From contig WBMQ01000003.1 of the NCBI GenBank assembly GCA_016630905.1, positions 124,001 through 188,000 on the forward strand: a stretch of 64,000 bases of DNA, given 5' to 3'. Origin of the DNA: Capillidium heterosporum. Lineage: Eukaryota; Entomophthoromycota; Entomophthoromycetes; Entomophthorales; Capillidiaceae. The notes under the pieces were generated by a model. The model did no database searches, had not been told where the DNA came from, and worked only from the letters and a program-made list of their open reading frames with translations. Below, in pieces: positions 23,257 to 34,066 of the stretch. How positions within the stretch are numbered: the first letter of the stretch is position 1; every line of letters starts with the position of its first letter. The position numbers and the translations under genes were made by a program.

Positions 23257-24820
23257 TATTGCATTTTTAGACCAAACTGACAAACATGTAGACTCATTGG
23301 CAAAAATAGTCAATTAATTTGGAAATAATGGTAGGTCAATGTGGCAAAGTTTGCTAATAGATTGGCCAAATTGCCAATTAAAATTGAATTTTGACTTTGA
23401 ACAAGCAAAGCTATGAAAATTCAAAGTATATGTTACTTGAGAATAGCTTTATATAAATGTATTTAAACTAGCCAAGTATATCAAAACAAAAGGAATCCTA
23501 TAAATATAAATGTTTATTTAACTATCAAAAGTGACATTTTCTTCCTTTAAACAGCTGGTGATGTTTTGATGCAATGCTTTACCACCTTTACAACCATTAA
23601 ACTTGATCGTATTATGTGCTTCTTTAATTAGAGTGGGGATATCTTTACTCTTTTGTGGACTTCTAACGAATTTTTCAAGTTTACTAAACATTGTTTCAAT
23701 TGGGTTGAGCATTGGAGAGTATGCTGGTAAAAAGTGGCAAGTATGAATTGAATTGTTGAAAAGCTTTTGGAAACCTTCGCTATGATGGAGTTTAGCATTA
23801 TCCACAACTACATAAACTCGCCTATTATACTTACGATCCAAATTTCTATCAACTTTTCAATAAACTCAGCAAACAAATATATATATATACTTTTGGTATC
23901 TCAACATCTTTTGAGCTAATGACAGCAGCAATGGTAATGTTTTTGGCATGTTTAGTTTTAGTTAAAATGTGTGCCTTTTCCCTTTCTTGGACCTTGCTCT
24001 ACCTGGGACTATACAGGCGTGGAAACCAAATTCATCTACAAAAATACAACTATCTACATAGCTGTCTCCATTGGGTTGCAAATCTTCAGTATTTTAGTCG
24101 GTCATGTTGAGTTTTACTAGATTCTTGGTCTATTTCAACTGGTGAAGCTTGCTTTAGAGTTAAACATAGCTTATTATTGACATAGCTGCATGCTGCTGAT
24201 AAACTAACAGAAGTATCTTGTGGAAAGTCGTCTGCAAACTCCAACAATAGCTTATCCTTCAAATCCTCTAAAGTTAGAACACTTCATCTTCATCGTTGAT
24301 AGCATCCCTTAAAAATTTGCCATGATGGTCCTTGATCTTTACCTTCCATGCTTCCTCTCTAGATTTATAGTGCACTGTTTGGTGCTCGCCAAAGTAATCC
24401 AATACGCTTTTAACAATTCGATCAGCCAATATATATTCTGAGCTAATCTCCTTGGTACTTTTGAACCTTACAATATGGTCGTCAACTATCTGCTTTCTAA
24501 GTTTCTCAGTTGTTTTTATTCTAAGGTCACGAAGTTTATGTATAGCAATCATTTATATTCAAGTGTAGAGGTTTAAAATATGGTATAGGATTTGAAAGAA
24601 TTCAAATCGTTCTTATATGTAATGTGTAAACCACTGTACCTACTAAAAGATGCATGTCATAAAGCTCAAGTTATCGTATTGCTACATATTCATTTTAATG
24701 AGTGATATAAAATTGACTTTAGATCGACTTTTTGCTATCAAAATTATCATTTTTGCAGATTTGATCCAGCATTTTTATCAACTAGTCTGCAATTTTTCCA
24801 GTTTGGTTTAAAATGTGATA
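23257..24820 (-). mobile_element. Tc1/mariner-like DNA transposon, copy 1 (dead)
   Basis: A 1,564-base element. Its ends read TATTGCATTTTTAGACCAAA and, from the other side, TATCACATTTTAAACCAAAC, which are imperfect terminal inverted repeats of about 25 bases. TA-rich flanks fit TA target-site use. It carries the remains of a DDE transposase on the minus strand. Copy 2 lies at 26217-27781 in the opposite orientation. Confidence 0.85.
23518..24552 (-). pseudogene. Broken Tc1-like transposase, copy 1
   Basis: The N-terminal piece (24552-24274, 92 residues) is helix-turn-helix-like (FKSTKEISSEYILADRIVKS). The C-terminal piece (23841-23518, 107 residues) is the second half of the DDE domain: VVVDNAKLHHS, then YSPMLNPIETMFSKLEKF, with 34 residues between the conserved Asp and Glu (DD34E spacing). 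Between them the frame is broken at least twice, after DAINDEDEVF and after the QHDRLKY stretch. The first catalytic Asp region (CIFVDEFGFHACIVPGRARS) survives in another frame. It should not make an active enzyme. Confidence 0.85.
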
Positions 24821-25166
24821 TAGTAGTTTATCTGACTTGATTAAATCACATATATAAGATCTGTATAATAAAATTTCATATGTTATCTAAAAATTTTAAA
24901 TGTACAATTAATAGGATATTTATGGTATAGTACATTAGAAAAAAGAAAAATCATTATCATTTAAACTCACAAACCACTTCAACTTAGGCGATTTCCTCGG
25001 AGTTAATGTTGTTCTGGCTTTTCATATAAGCCTTATGCTGCCTATTAAGAACACTCAATATAATCCGCAAAGCAATATGTAATTCAAAGAATCGATTGCA
25101 ATGGAGTCATTTAGTGCTAAATCAGTTAGGGACCTGGCAAACAACAGTGACGGCAAAAGTTGTGTA

Positions 25167-25631
25167 TCATATAATAGACAATTCTTGCACTACACCAATG
25201 ATAAAAACACCAAACACCGAGCTGGAGAATCTCACAATAATCCTACGGTGTACGTACTTGGATCCGAAAAAGTCAATCCAAGGGTAGTGGATGTGGAGGA
25301 AGCGGTAGCATCCATTCAAAGTCTTCAGACTAGGTTTACTTTTATCAGTATCACAATTAGGCTCAGGTTGATATTCGTTAGTAATAAGTTGTAAGGCTGC
25401 ATAAGTCATCATCAAGGATTGAGGTTGCGAAATGAGGTAAATTATAGTTACTGAGGTAGTTAATACTACTCTTGCTACGTGAACCCAGTATAATGGATCA
25501 GAAATTTGGACATTACTACTTAGTACGATCAGGAAAATGATACTGAGTAGTATAGGGATGAAGAGAGCTATGGTCAGATATTTGATTATTTTATCGATAG
25601 TCTTGGTGAAGACTGGTATTTCGTTGGTCAT
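25167..25631 (-). CDS. Small membrane protein between the repeat arms
   Basis: 154 residues from the ATG at 25631. There are about three hydrophobic segments: residues about 16-38 (YLTIALFIPILLSIIFLIVL), 48-68 (VHVARVVLTTSVTIIYLIS) and 133-150 (FSSSVFGVFIIGVV). The loop between the second and third holds three cysteines and an aromatic FLHIHYPWIDFFG. No family is recognised. A strong donor (GTACGT) within the frame near 25247 and an acceptor near 25186 allow an alternative spliced end, so the C-terminus is uncertain. It is the only good open frame in the loop of the inverted repeat. Confidence 0.5.
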   Translation of the reverse strand: MTNEIPVFTKTIDKIIKYLTIALFIPILLSIIFLIVLSSNVQISDPLYWVHVARVVLTTSVTIIYLISQPQSLMMTYAALQLITNEYQPEPNCDTDKSKPSLKTLNGCYRFLHIHYPWIDFFGSKYVHRRIIVRFSSSVFGVFIIGVVQELSII

Positions 25632-25989
25632 ATTTGTTGAAGTTGTTTTGATAAATTTTTCGACTTCTGAGTGCTTGCTTTTATACCTTTTGAAAACTCT
25701 AGGACCTCTATGCCAATCCTTCGCGGTAAATTAAAAGGGTTTCATTAATGAAATATTTACCCAATTGGTACAAGTGCAAACCAATTCCAAACCTGCAAAG
25801 CTGCTTTTTATTGTACTAATCCGGCTCTGTGTTAATGGTTTGGTTTCTTATTTGGTGTAGCTTCAATATTGAGATTAAGCAGTCTAACATATTAAATAGT
25901 ATTATCCAACAATGTTGTTCAGTGTTATTGTTGTAGCATTAACGATTGAGAACGACTGTTGGCAATTAATAATTGCTTGATAGCAATAA
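25632..25989. other. Upstream region of the membrane-protein gene
   Basis: Unique, AT-rich sequence between the membrane-protein start and the right arm of the inverted repeat. No further gene was seen. It may hold the promoter. Confidence 0.5.
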
Positions 25990-26216
25990 GTGTTACTTTA
26001 GAAAATATTTATTGAAGCCAGAAAACATGATTAACTCGTAGGAAATCGCATAGTTGAAAGTGGTTTGTGAGTTTAATGATAATGATTTTTATTTTCTTCT
26101 AATGTATTACCCAAATAAATATCGTAATGTTACATTTTAAATTTTATAGATTATACTGACATTTTGATATAAAAGTCAAATATTAGGTTTTATAATAAAG
26201 TAGCAGTTAAACTATA

Positions 26217-27781
26217 TATCGCATTTTTAAACCAAACTGGAAAATTGCAGACTAGTTGATAAAAATGCTGGATCAAATCTGCAAAAATGATAATTTTGAT
26301 AGCAAAAAGTCGATCTAAAGTCAATTTTATATCACTCATTAAAATGAATATGTAGCAATACGATAACTTGAGCTTTATGACATACATCTTTTAGTAGGTA
26401 CAGTGGTTTACACATTACATATAAGAACGATTTGAATTCTTTCAAATCCTATACCATATTTTAAACCTCTACACTTGAATATAAATGATTGCTATACATA
26501 AACTTCGTGACCTTAGAATAAAAACAACTGAGAAACTTAGAAAGCAGATAGTTGACGACCATATTGTAAGGTTCAAAAGTACCAAGGAGATTAGCTCAGA
26601 ATATATATTGGCTGATCGAATTGTTAAAAGCGTATTGGATTACTTTGGCGAGCACCAAACAGTGCACTATAAATCTAGAGAGGAAGCATGGAAGGTAAAG
26701 ATCAAGGACCATCATGGCAAATTTTTAAGGGATGCTATCAACGATGAAGATGAAGTGTTCTAACTTTAGAGGATTTGAAGGATAAGCTATTGTTGGAGTT
26801 TGCAGACGACTTTCCACAAGATACTTCTGTTAGTTTATCAGCAGCATGCAGCTATGTCAATAATAAGCTATGTTTAACTCTAAAGCAAGCTTCACCAGTT
26901 GAAATAGACCAAGAATCTAGTAAAACTCAACATGACCGACTAAAATACTGAAGATTTGCAACCCAATGGAGTACAGCTATGTAGATAGTTGTATTTTTGT
27001 AGATGAATTTGGTTTCCACGCCTGTATAGTCCCAGGTAGAGCAAGGTCCAAGAAAGGGAAAAGGCACACATTTTAACTAAAACTAAACATGCCAAAAACA
27101 TTACCATTGCTGCTGTCATTAGCTCAAAAGATGTTGAGATACCAAAAGTATATATATATATTTGTTTGCTGAGTTTATTGAAAAGTTGATAGAAATTTGG
27201 ATCGTAAGTATAATAGGCGAGTTTATGTAGTTGTGGATAATGCTAAACTCCATCATAGCGAAGGTTTCCAAAAGCTTTTCAACAATTCAATTCATACTTG
27301 CCACTTTTTACCAGCATACTCTCCAATGCTCAACCCAATTGAAACAATGTTTAGTAAACTTAAAAAATTCGTTAGAAGTCCACAAAAGAGTAAAGATATC
27401 CCCACTCTAATTAAAGAAGCACATAATACGATCAAGTTTAATGGTTGTAAAGGTGGTAAAGCATTGCATCAAAACATCACCAGCTGTTTAAAGGAAGAAA
27501 ATGTCACTTTTGATAGTTAAATAAACATTTATATTTATAGGATTCCTTTTGTTTTGATATACTTGGCTAGTTTAAATACATTTATATAAAGCTATTCTCA
27601 AGTAACATATACTTTGAATTTTCATAGCTTTGCTTGTTCAAAGTCAAAATTCAATTTTAATTGGCAATTTGGCCAATCTATTAGCAAACTTTGCCACATT
27701 GACCTACCATTATTTCCAAATTAATTGACTATTTTTGCCAATGAGTCTACATGTTTGTCAGTTTGGTCTAAAAATGCAATA
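26217..27781 (+). mobile_element. Tc1/mariner-like DNA transposon, copy 2 (dead)
   Basis: A 1,565-base element, opposite in orientation to copy 1 and almost identical. The ends read TATCGCATTTTTAAACCAAA and, reverse-complemented, TATTGCATTTTTAGACCAAA. It differs from copy 1 by scattered changes, among them one extra T near 26970 and a Glu-to-Lys change (SKLKKFV) in the DDE domain. Confidence 0.85.
26485..27520 (+). pseudogene. Broken Tc1-like transposase, copy 2
   Basis: It has the same two open pieces as copy 1 (26485-26763 and 27197-27520), broken at the same places between them. The N-terminal 92 residues are identical to copy 1, and the C-terminal 107 residues differ by one. One extra base near 26970 adds a further break. 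The shared lesions show that the element was already dead when the second copy arose. Confidence 0.85.
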
Positions 27782-28048
27782 TAGGAATAGGTCATTAAAA
27801 TTTGAACAAGTTCTAAAAAGATCCCGAATTAACTATATAATGGTTTATTCAAACAGCTAACTGTGATGCAGTTAATTCAAAACTTATTGGGTGCATCTTT
27901 TTGGTATAGATTATATACGTGCACCATTGGGTACTACTATTTGTAGAGTAGGGTTAGTAAATCGGTAGAAATTTTCAACTTGGAATATCAATGTGATTGA
28001 ATTTTATGCTTAACAATGAAAATGGAAATCAGAAACATCTAAAAGCTG

Positions 28049-28090
28049 GAAATTTAAAATCACTTCATGAATCACCCAACCTTTATGTTT
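28049..28090 (+). promoter_or_regulatory. Conserved upstream block of Zn2Cys6 gene A
   Basis: GAAATTTAAAATCACT, a short gap, then CACCCAACCTTTATGTTT. The same block with few changes sits upstream of the paralogue (53554-53596, reverse strand). Surviving similarity outside coding sequence suggests either a shared control element or a fairly recent duplication. Confidence 0.55.
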
Positions 28091-28124
28091 GAATCTAAAG
28101 CTTACTGCCTTACAGCTTATCAAG

Positions 28125-29808
28125 ATGGCAAAAGTAGATTTAAAAGATAGAGTTTTCGAACAACGCTGCGATCAATGTACAAAAGGCAAACGCAAGTGCG
28201 ATATGAAGCACCCATGTCAAAGGTGCACCACTTTAAACAAGGAATGTAGTTATTTACGCCAAGTCAAAAAACGACCAACACTATCAAAACAAGTTTCAAC
28301 CCACCTATCCACATTCGACTCCAAGTTAGGTACCAATATACAAACTGTATTTGTAGATAATAACCGAGGTACTACATTCATCTATCGTTATTTTAATTTC
28401 TAATTTAGCATTTTACCATCTATCTTACATAAGGCTACTTCGTGATAGCTCAATAGCAAACATCTTGGACAGCTTGAGCTACCCTAAGCTTAATCCCAAC
28501 TCTGTCAACTTTAAAGTAGCTTATGAGATGCTTCAACTTTTCAACGCGACGTATTGGCTCGATACATTATTCGGTAAACAAGAAACAGCAGAGCTTGCGC
28601 TACATACTAGCACTTTCCAAAGCGTATTTTTGAGCTACTTCAACTATGCTAATATATTTTATCCAGTTACGATTAGCTCTATGTTTTTGAGTTTGAATAG
28701 ATCTCTATTTTTAATGCGAACCATTTGGATAGTAGATCTGACGATTGAGATGAAGGGTGGAGGTGGATTAAAACAGCTAGTTAATCAGATGAGAGAGGAT
28801 ATAAAAATAAATAACCTTACCCCAACGTTAGGTACGGTACAAGGTTTACTGATCATAATTTCCCACCTGTCCCAGTATTGCAAAGTTAGTACAAGCTACC
28901 TGTATGCCATGGCACTTAGAATAGCCTGTATGTTAGGACTCGATAAAACGAAACCAGGCCTTAATTCAAATAGTGCATATGCTTTGGAAGCTTTTATGAC
29001 TTACAACACATTGCTTTATTGTGGCTACAGTTTAATTAGTAGCAACTGTACTCAGCTATCACCAACTCTATCCAAATCGAATGTCAAATTCAGAATTGGG
29101 ATCCTGGACCAAGTGTTAAGGCAGAATCCTCATCTAAGTGAATTGGACCGTACAACGTTGATGTACCAGAGGCAGCAGCTCCTTTTCACATTCTATATGA
29201 GTAGATGTTTAGCGTTGAGCGAATTGGCTATGAGTAAAACTGAGCCAGATACGACTATCGAATCCAAAGTCGAAGCTCTCCTTCAATCCTTTTCTAAAGA
29301 TCTTACGCCGATCCTCTCTAACTACTTCCTGCTCTACCTACTTCAACCTTCCAATCTTTTGGAAACTATGATTAACCTGACCAGCCACCAGATTTACTGG
29401 TACCAGTACAGACTAACTTCCATATACTTTTATCACTCATACCTCGAATACCAAAAGGATCAGCTTGTTGAAACTAACATGTCCCCTCTATTTAAGGCCA
29501 AGGTCAACCGTACCATATACTTTGCCATGTGTTGCCTTGACTTTAGTAGGAAGTTGGACTTGAAGTACACCTTCTACGGCCATCACTGTGACATATACAA
29601 AACGTTACTCTTTGTCGCCATGCTATTGAACACGCAACTCATAGACTCCACACTGAAGGTACGGGTCAGCCGGTGTATTGATGATACTTTAACTTACTGT
29701 AGACAGATCCACGAGTCCAATCATCACTTTATCTTTGCCAAATTCGAGGTGGCTCTTGTATCGAAAATTAAATCGATGCTAGAAAGCAAAAGAATAGGAT
29801 GCGATTAG
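28125..29808 (+). CDS. Zn2Cys6 fungal transcription factor (paralogue A)
   Basis: Two exons (28125-28368 and 28409-29808) give 547 residues. The Zn(II)2Cys6 binuclear cluster has cysteines at 15, 18, 25, 31, 34 and 41 (spacing 2-6-5-2-6), with the usual basic KGKRKCDMKHPC loop, and a linker KKRPTLSKQ follows. The long second exon is helical and resembles the fungal-specific middle-homology region, for example TVQGLLIIISHLSQYCKV then YAMALRIACMLGLD, the typical conserved helix. The ATG at 28125 precedes the cluster directly. A full-length paralogue of identical length lies at 51841-53525 on the other strand. The target genes cannot be inferred. Confidence 0.9.
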
Positions 29809-31477
29809 TACCGAATGTAGATATATTTCCCGGTACTGTTTAGTATAGCTCACATTTCAATGATAGTGTATATTTTTTGCACTATTTAACTATCGACATT
29901 GACTGCTGATATATACCATTGCTATTCATATAATAGCAACTTTAATAAATTTAAACGTATACATTAATTTTAGATTTAATATTTATTACTGTTATAAAAT
30001 TTTAAAGATCAATTGATTGATATGAATATATTTCAAAAAAGATAGTGGCCTTGACTAGTTGGAGAGATCTGAATACCAGCTCAAAAGAAACACATATCTA
30101 TACTAAACTTTACAAGCTGGGTCTTTGTCAGATTGTGTAAAGCTATGAATAGTATTGAATTCAGATGCACATTTAATGAAAGGAAGAGGTAAAAATCTTT
30201 TCGCAATTATAGGTATCTCTGCTTTGTTTGAGCCGTCAGTTCAAAAAGTAGCGTAGTAATCCACAGTAAGATAACCAAGCTATAGATATAATGAAGCAGA
30301 TATATTTGAGGCTTAGTATCTGTAAACTTGATTTAAAGCTATTTCAGATAATCAAGGCCGATGGGGCTTGATTTAATGGGCCAGCTTACTCCCTATCGGA
30401 TCCCTTCGATTTGCCTTGACCTTTGAATGTTGGTAGTCACTTCCCATCTGTCCTACAAATACAGGAAGATGCTGATATAGCAGTAGGATATCACGATTTT
30501 GCTGACAACTATCAATGTAAATATAGCAAACGAGATAATAAGGACAGTACAACACACTTGAAACTTAATAAAGTTATTTGTATGCTGTTGTCAAAGTAAA
30601 ATGGATAAGCAAAGAGCTACAAGCATCTCAACTATTATGTATTAGAGAATATTATAGAAACTTATGTACATTCAATAAAAACAACCTTCCCATGACAAGA
30701 ATTTCTATTGAGAGTATCGTTTTTGCACAAAAAGAGTTGGTGGGTACGATATATAGCTCTTGAAAGTCCATGAGCTATCAACGCTTCAAACTAGTGCTGG
30801 AGTGTGTTATCCAAAATGAAATTGCAAACTTTAAACTATAGGTAACCTATTTTGGTGTTCTTTCTAATTGTTATGTAGATCTCAACGCAAGGAAGTGCAT
30901 AAGGTTAGTATTTAAACAACATCAAGTAGTTTAGGATTGGGATACACATTTACTAGACATTTGATCGAGCATTTCAAAAAAGCAATATACTTTAACAAAG
31001 ATGAAGAACCACTTGCAAATATATTGCTGCCCTTTATATCACCAGACAGCCTTCTATGTTTTCATGTCAAACAAATTCATTTGAGAGCAAGGCGAGACAA
31101 AGATGTTTAGGCTAAAATGTTAAAAATATATTAATTTCCAGTATACCGCATAAATAGCTAAGGTTTATAGACCCTAAAATGGTAAAAGTCTGTATCTATC
31201 AGCAGTGGTGAGGTAGCCCATACAATCAACTTTGATTATTGCTACGATTTCATCAGTTCTCAGCACTTTGAGATAGAACTAGCGACAATCCATTTGATTT
31301 CCAGCCTATAAAAAGCAATCTATTTTTAGATTAGAACAAATGAAAGCTAAAGCACTGAAGTTCACGCTACCTTTAAATTTAATCGGGTGCATCAGCTTCT
31401 TGATTCCTGAATGCAACCGTCTTTTTAACCGGACAACCTGTAGCTAAAACTTTTATTCAGAACTTTACAATTTTAAG
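29809..31477. other. Spacer between Zn2Cys6 gene A and the copper-fist gene
   Basis: The first 30 bases resemble the 3' end of the paralogue (CGAATGTAGATATATTTC against CGAATGTAGGCATATTTC). The rest is AT-rich, with only short patternless frames (30373-30555, 30578-30763). Confidence 0.5.
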
Positions 31478-32918
31478 ATGGTCGTTATCGACGGAAAGAA
31501 GTACTCGTGCGCTACTTGTATCAAAGGGCATAGGGCAAGCGGATGTAACCACACTGACAGACCTCAGATAGAAATAAAGAGGAAGGGGAGGCCTATAACC
31601 CAATGCGCCCATTGTAGAGAACTTCGAAAGACCAAGAAACTCCATATCAAATGTGTTTGTGCCGAAAGAGCATTAGCAGGTAGTTTATTGATATTTTAAA
31701 TGGCTAATTTTTTAGGCAAAAGTGCACATCCTTCATGCGGACCACCTAACAAGCGTACTCTGGGAGGAGGTTTAAAAGGTTTGATTTTAATGTTTTTTAT
31801 ACTTACCCATTTATAGTTTCCGATCTCCTCAATCCATGCGACTGTTCGAAATCAAGCCATTGCCAATGTTGCGATCTAATTTGTGATACACCTTCTACAA
31901 AGTTCTGTAGGCCTAAGCCCAATTCAAGCACTTTACAAGCTCCACCACCCCAAGTTGAGATTCCAGTACCCAACTGCTGTGGAAAGCCGAATACTGTACA
32001 ACCGGAGCAAAACTTTGCTAAAAGCATAGTTTCCAACATTATGAAGGACAATAACATTATACCTACAGCTGTCGAACCCAACTTTATAGCTCCAATCAAC
32101 GCATCGATATTGTCTCATACTCAACCATCACCAGTTGACTTGACTTTAAAGAATACGCCTCAAGGTGGGTGTTGCCAGTCCAAAAAAATAGTCAAAGTTA
32201 ACGACGGTCAGAAAGAGATAAAATCCTTTTGCGGTTGCGGGTGTACGACAGTAGTTCCTATAAAACCATTTTCCAAACTTTCGCTGACCGATTTGTTGAA
32301 CCCGTGCGACTGCTGCGCCAATGGTAAGACCTGCATCTGTTGCCACCCCCAATCGAAGCCCAGTCTTGAAATCCAGAGCTTCGAACCGGTTATAAAAACC
32401 AAAAGTAAGTGCTGCTCGTCCAAAGATCCAGTAAAAAACCCATCAACATCGGAATCAGATCAGGAAGGCTTAGCCTAACTTATCAGCTAGCTTCGCCTAA
32501 ATTAGACTACGGTCCCAACCTTAATTCGAATTTTGGGAACGTGTCCCAATTTCCAGCTACTACTGAACAAGTCGACGCCCTCTACAACTCGGTTAACTTG
32601 TTGCAACCGGCACCCTCCTGTTGTCGATCTCAACCAGTCGCCACCCCGTTCAACTCGCCTATGGTAGCCAGCGGCAAATTCGGATGTACAGGGTGCGCCG
32701 GCAAATGCGACTCCAGCTGCCAGTGCTGCAGTCCCAATTCCAATTCGGGGAGGATCGAGTACACCGACCGTAATGGCATCCGTACCTGCTGGCTGTGGGT
32801 GCCACCTCTCTACGATGGAGTGCTCCGACTGTTTCCAGGATCGATGCACAGGTAAAACTTTAAACTTTTGTCTTGGCTAACTTTTTCCAAAGAGTTCCTG
32901 TTCAAACCAGTACTGTAA
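31478..32918 (+). CDS. Copper-fist transcription factor (Mac1/Cuf1/Ace1 type)
   Basis: A copper-sensing regulator. Residues 1-40 form a copper fist: MVVIDGKKYSCATCIKGHRA then GCNHTDRP, with zinc ligands C11, C14, C23 and H25, followed by the KRKGRPITQCAHCRELRK minor-groove segment. Five exons are inferred: 31478-31679, 31716-31778, 31817-32404, 32506-32851 and 32893-32918. Downstream are several Cys clusters of the copper-binding kind: DLLNPCDC with CQCCD, DLLNPCDCC with CICC, CTGCAGKCDSSCQCC, and CGCHLSTMECSDCFQDRC. The last is in a different frame from the cluster before it, so one base must be skipped, most likely in the GGGG at 32747-32750. With that correction the exons total exactly 408 codons. 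Without it the protein stops at about 32855. The large 101-base intron (32405-32505) rests on a GTAAGT donor. Confidence 0.88.
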
Positions 32919-34066
32919 CTTTAATCTTTAGAAACATTGATTACGCCTCTCATTGAGGCTTACGTTCAACATTTGTCAATATATCATGGTATAAACGAGG
33001 CGCATGTTTTAAAGCAATATTGTAGCTTAAGACGTATCGATAATTAAATCGATACCAAGTTATCCATCACCAATCCGGTCTGTACATTTTATCCTCCTGC
33101 ATGTTGAGCCATGTCTACCAATTCACTATTGCGATCTGCCTTTGCCAAGGTAAAGTTGTACATTAGCGTCTTTAACTTATTTATGCAGTCTGTTAAACCA
33201 TTTCCTCAAAATAATAGATATCCTATCACATTAAATAGTATAATAATATTTTACTTGCATAATAGGAATATATGGCTTTATATATAATTTTACTGTGGCT
33301 GTAGTTCTTATCTACAACCAAAGTATCTATTTCAGTTGAATTTTTTGTTGGTAGGCTATTATGATATATTTATTACCCTATGAATACTTTATATTTCCTA
33401 TTAGCGATAAGCTTTATAAGCTTCGATAAGTTAGTATTAAATTATAATGATATCTATGATTCAACGCTAACTATCTAATCCATATCTATACGGTCGTTTT
33501 TAAGAATTTCAAGAGGCTTGTCATCTATCTCATCTATTGATTAGAGATTGACTATTGTAGTTTTGATATGAACCTTTTAAATATACTTTAGTTCTATTGT
33601 TTTATATATTAGTTAAGTTTTAGTAATAGAGAATCCATTAAACCCTTATTTGTAAAATTTAGTTGAAATATATAGTTTTGAGATGACTTTTATAACTCAA
33701 TAAACTATTTAGTTAGATAGTAGTTCAGGGTAAACTATGTACAGAACTTGAAACTATTTGACTCAAAAATAAAGATAGGCATATATATTATATAGTTGCT
33801 TTATTGAAAATTAACTTTCACTTATATATATTAGCTTCTAACGAAACGAAATAAATGCTACAGCCGTATATCTTTGTCAAATTTACTAATAAAGTTTACT
33901 ATCTTAAAGATCAAAGGAATGCTTAACTTATATACTATTCAAATGTATTAGTTAAATCCCACAGCATAACAAGATGTATATGGAATTTGGATCCAAAAGC
34001 AAAATTATACTTTTGCATCTTTTATTAATCTATAATCGAACAACTATGCTTTTAATGGTTAGAATT
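32919..34066. other. AT-rich spacer with one possible mini-gene
   Basis: Mostly stop-rich AT sequence between the copper-fist gene and the MDM34 3' end. The only structure seen is the small two-exon frame at 33111-33287, listed separately. Confidence 0.5.
33111..33287 (+). CDS. Possible two-exon mini-gene or gene fragment
   Basis: An ATG opens MSTNSLLRSAFAK, followed by a GTAAAG donor, a CTTTAAC branch-like site and a TATGCAG acceptor (intron 33150-33188). The frame then continues for 32 codons, giving about 45 residues. The start looks like a mitochondrial targeting peptide (Leu, Arg, Ala, Ser; no acidic residue), while the end becomes AT-driven. It could be a tiny gene, or the 5' stub of a lost gene. 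No family is recognised. Confidence 0.25.
   Translation: MSTNSLLRSAFAKVKLYISVFNLFMQSVKPFPQNNRYPITLNSIIIFYLHNRNIWLYI

Larger units (their letters stand above)
23249..25035. repeat. Left arm of a large inverted repeat
   Basis: This arm pairs with 25990-27793 in reverse orientation. The outer 1.57 kb (the transposon) is almost identical between arms. The inner ~200 bases (24821-25035) are clearly related but diverged, for example ATCATTATCATTTAAACTCA against ATCATTATCATTAAACTCA. About 0.95 kb of unique sequence lies between the arms. Confidence 0.88.
25990..27793. repeat. Right arm of the large inverted repeat
   Basis: The reverse-complement partner of 23249-25035. Identity extends a few bases beyond the transposon end on the outer side (shared GACCTATTCCTA) and about 200 bases beyond it on the inner side at lower identity. 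So the repeat is larger than the transposon itself. Confidence 0.88.

Noticed and set aside
24274-24552. Separate 92-residue gene (and its twin at 26485-26763)
   Set aside because: Both are the N-terminal parts of the broken transposases; position, order and copy number fit the element rather than a stand-alone gene.
32405-32478. Copper-fist protein ending at the stop at 32476-32478
   Set aside because: A GTAAGT donor at 32405 and an acceptor at 32505 restore a frame that carries more Cys clusters, so intron reading is preferred; intron retention remains possible.
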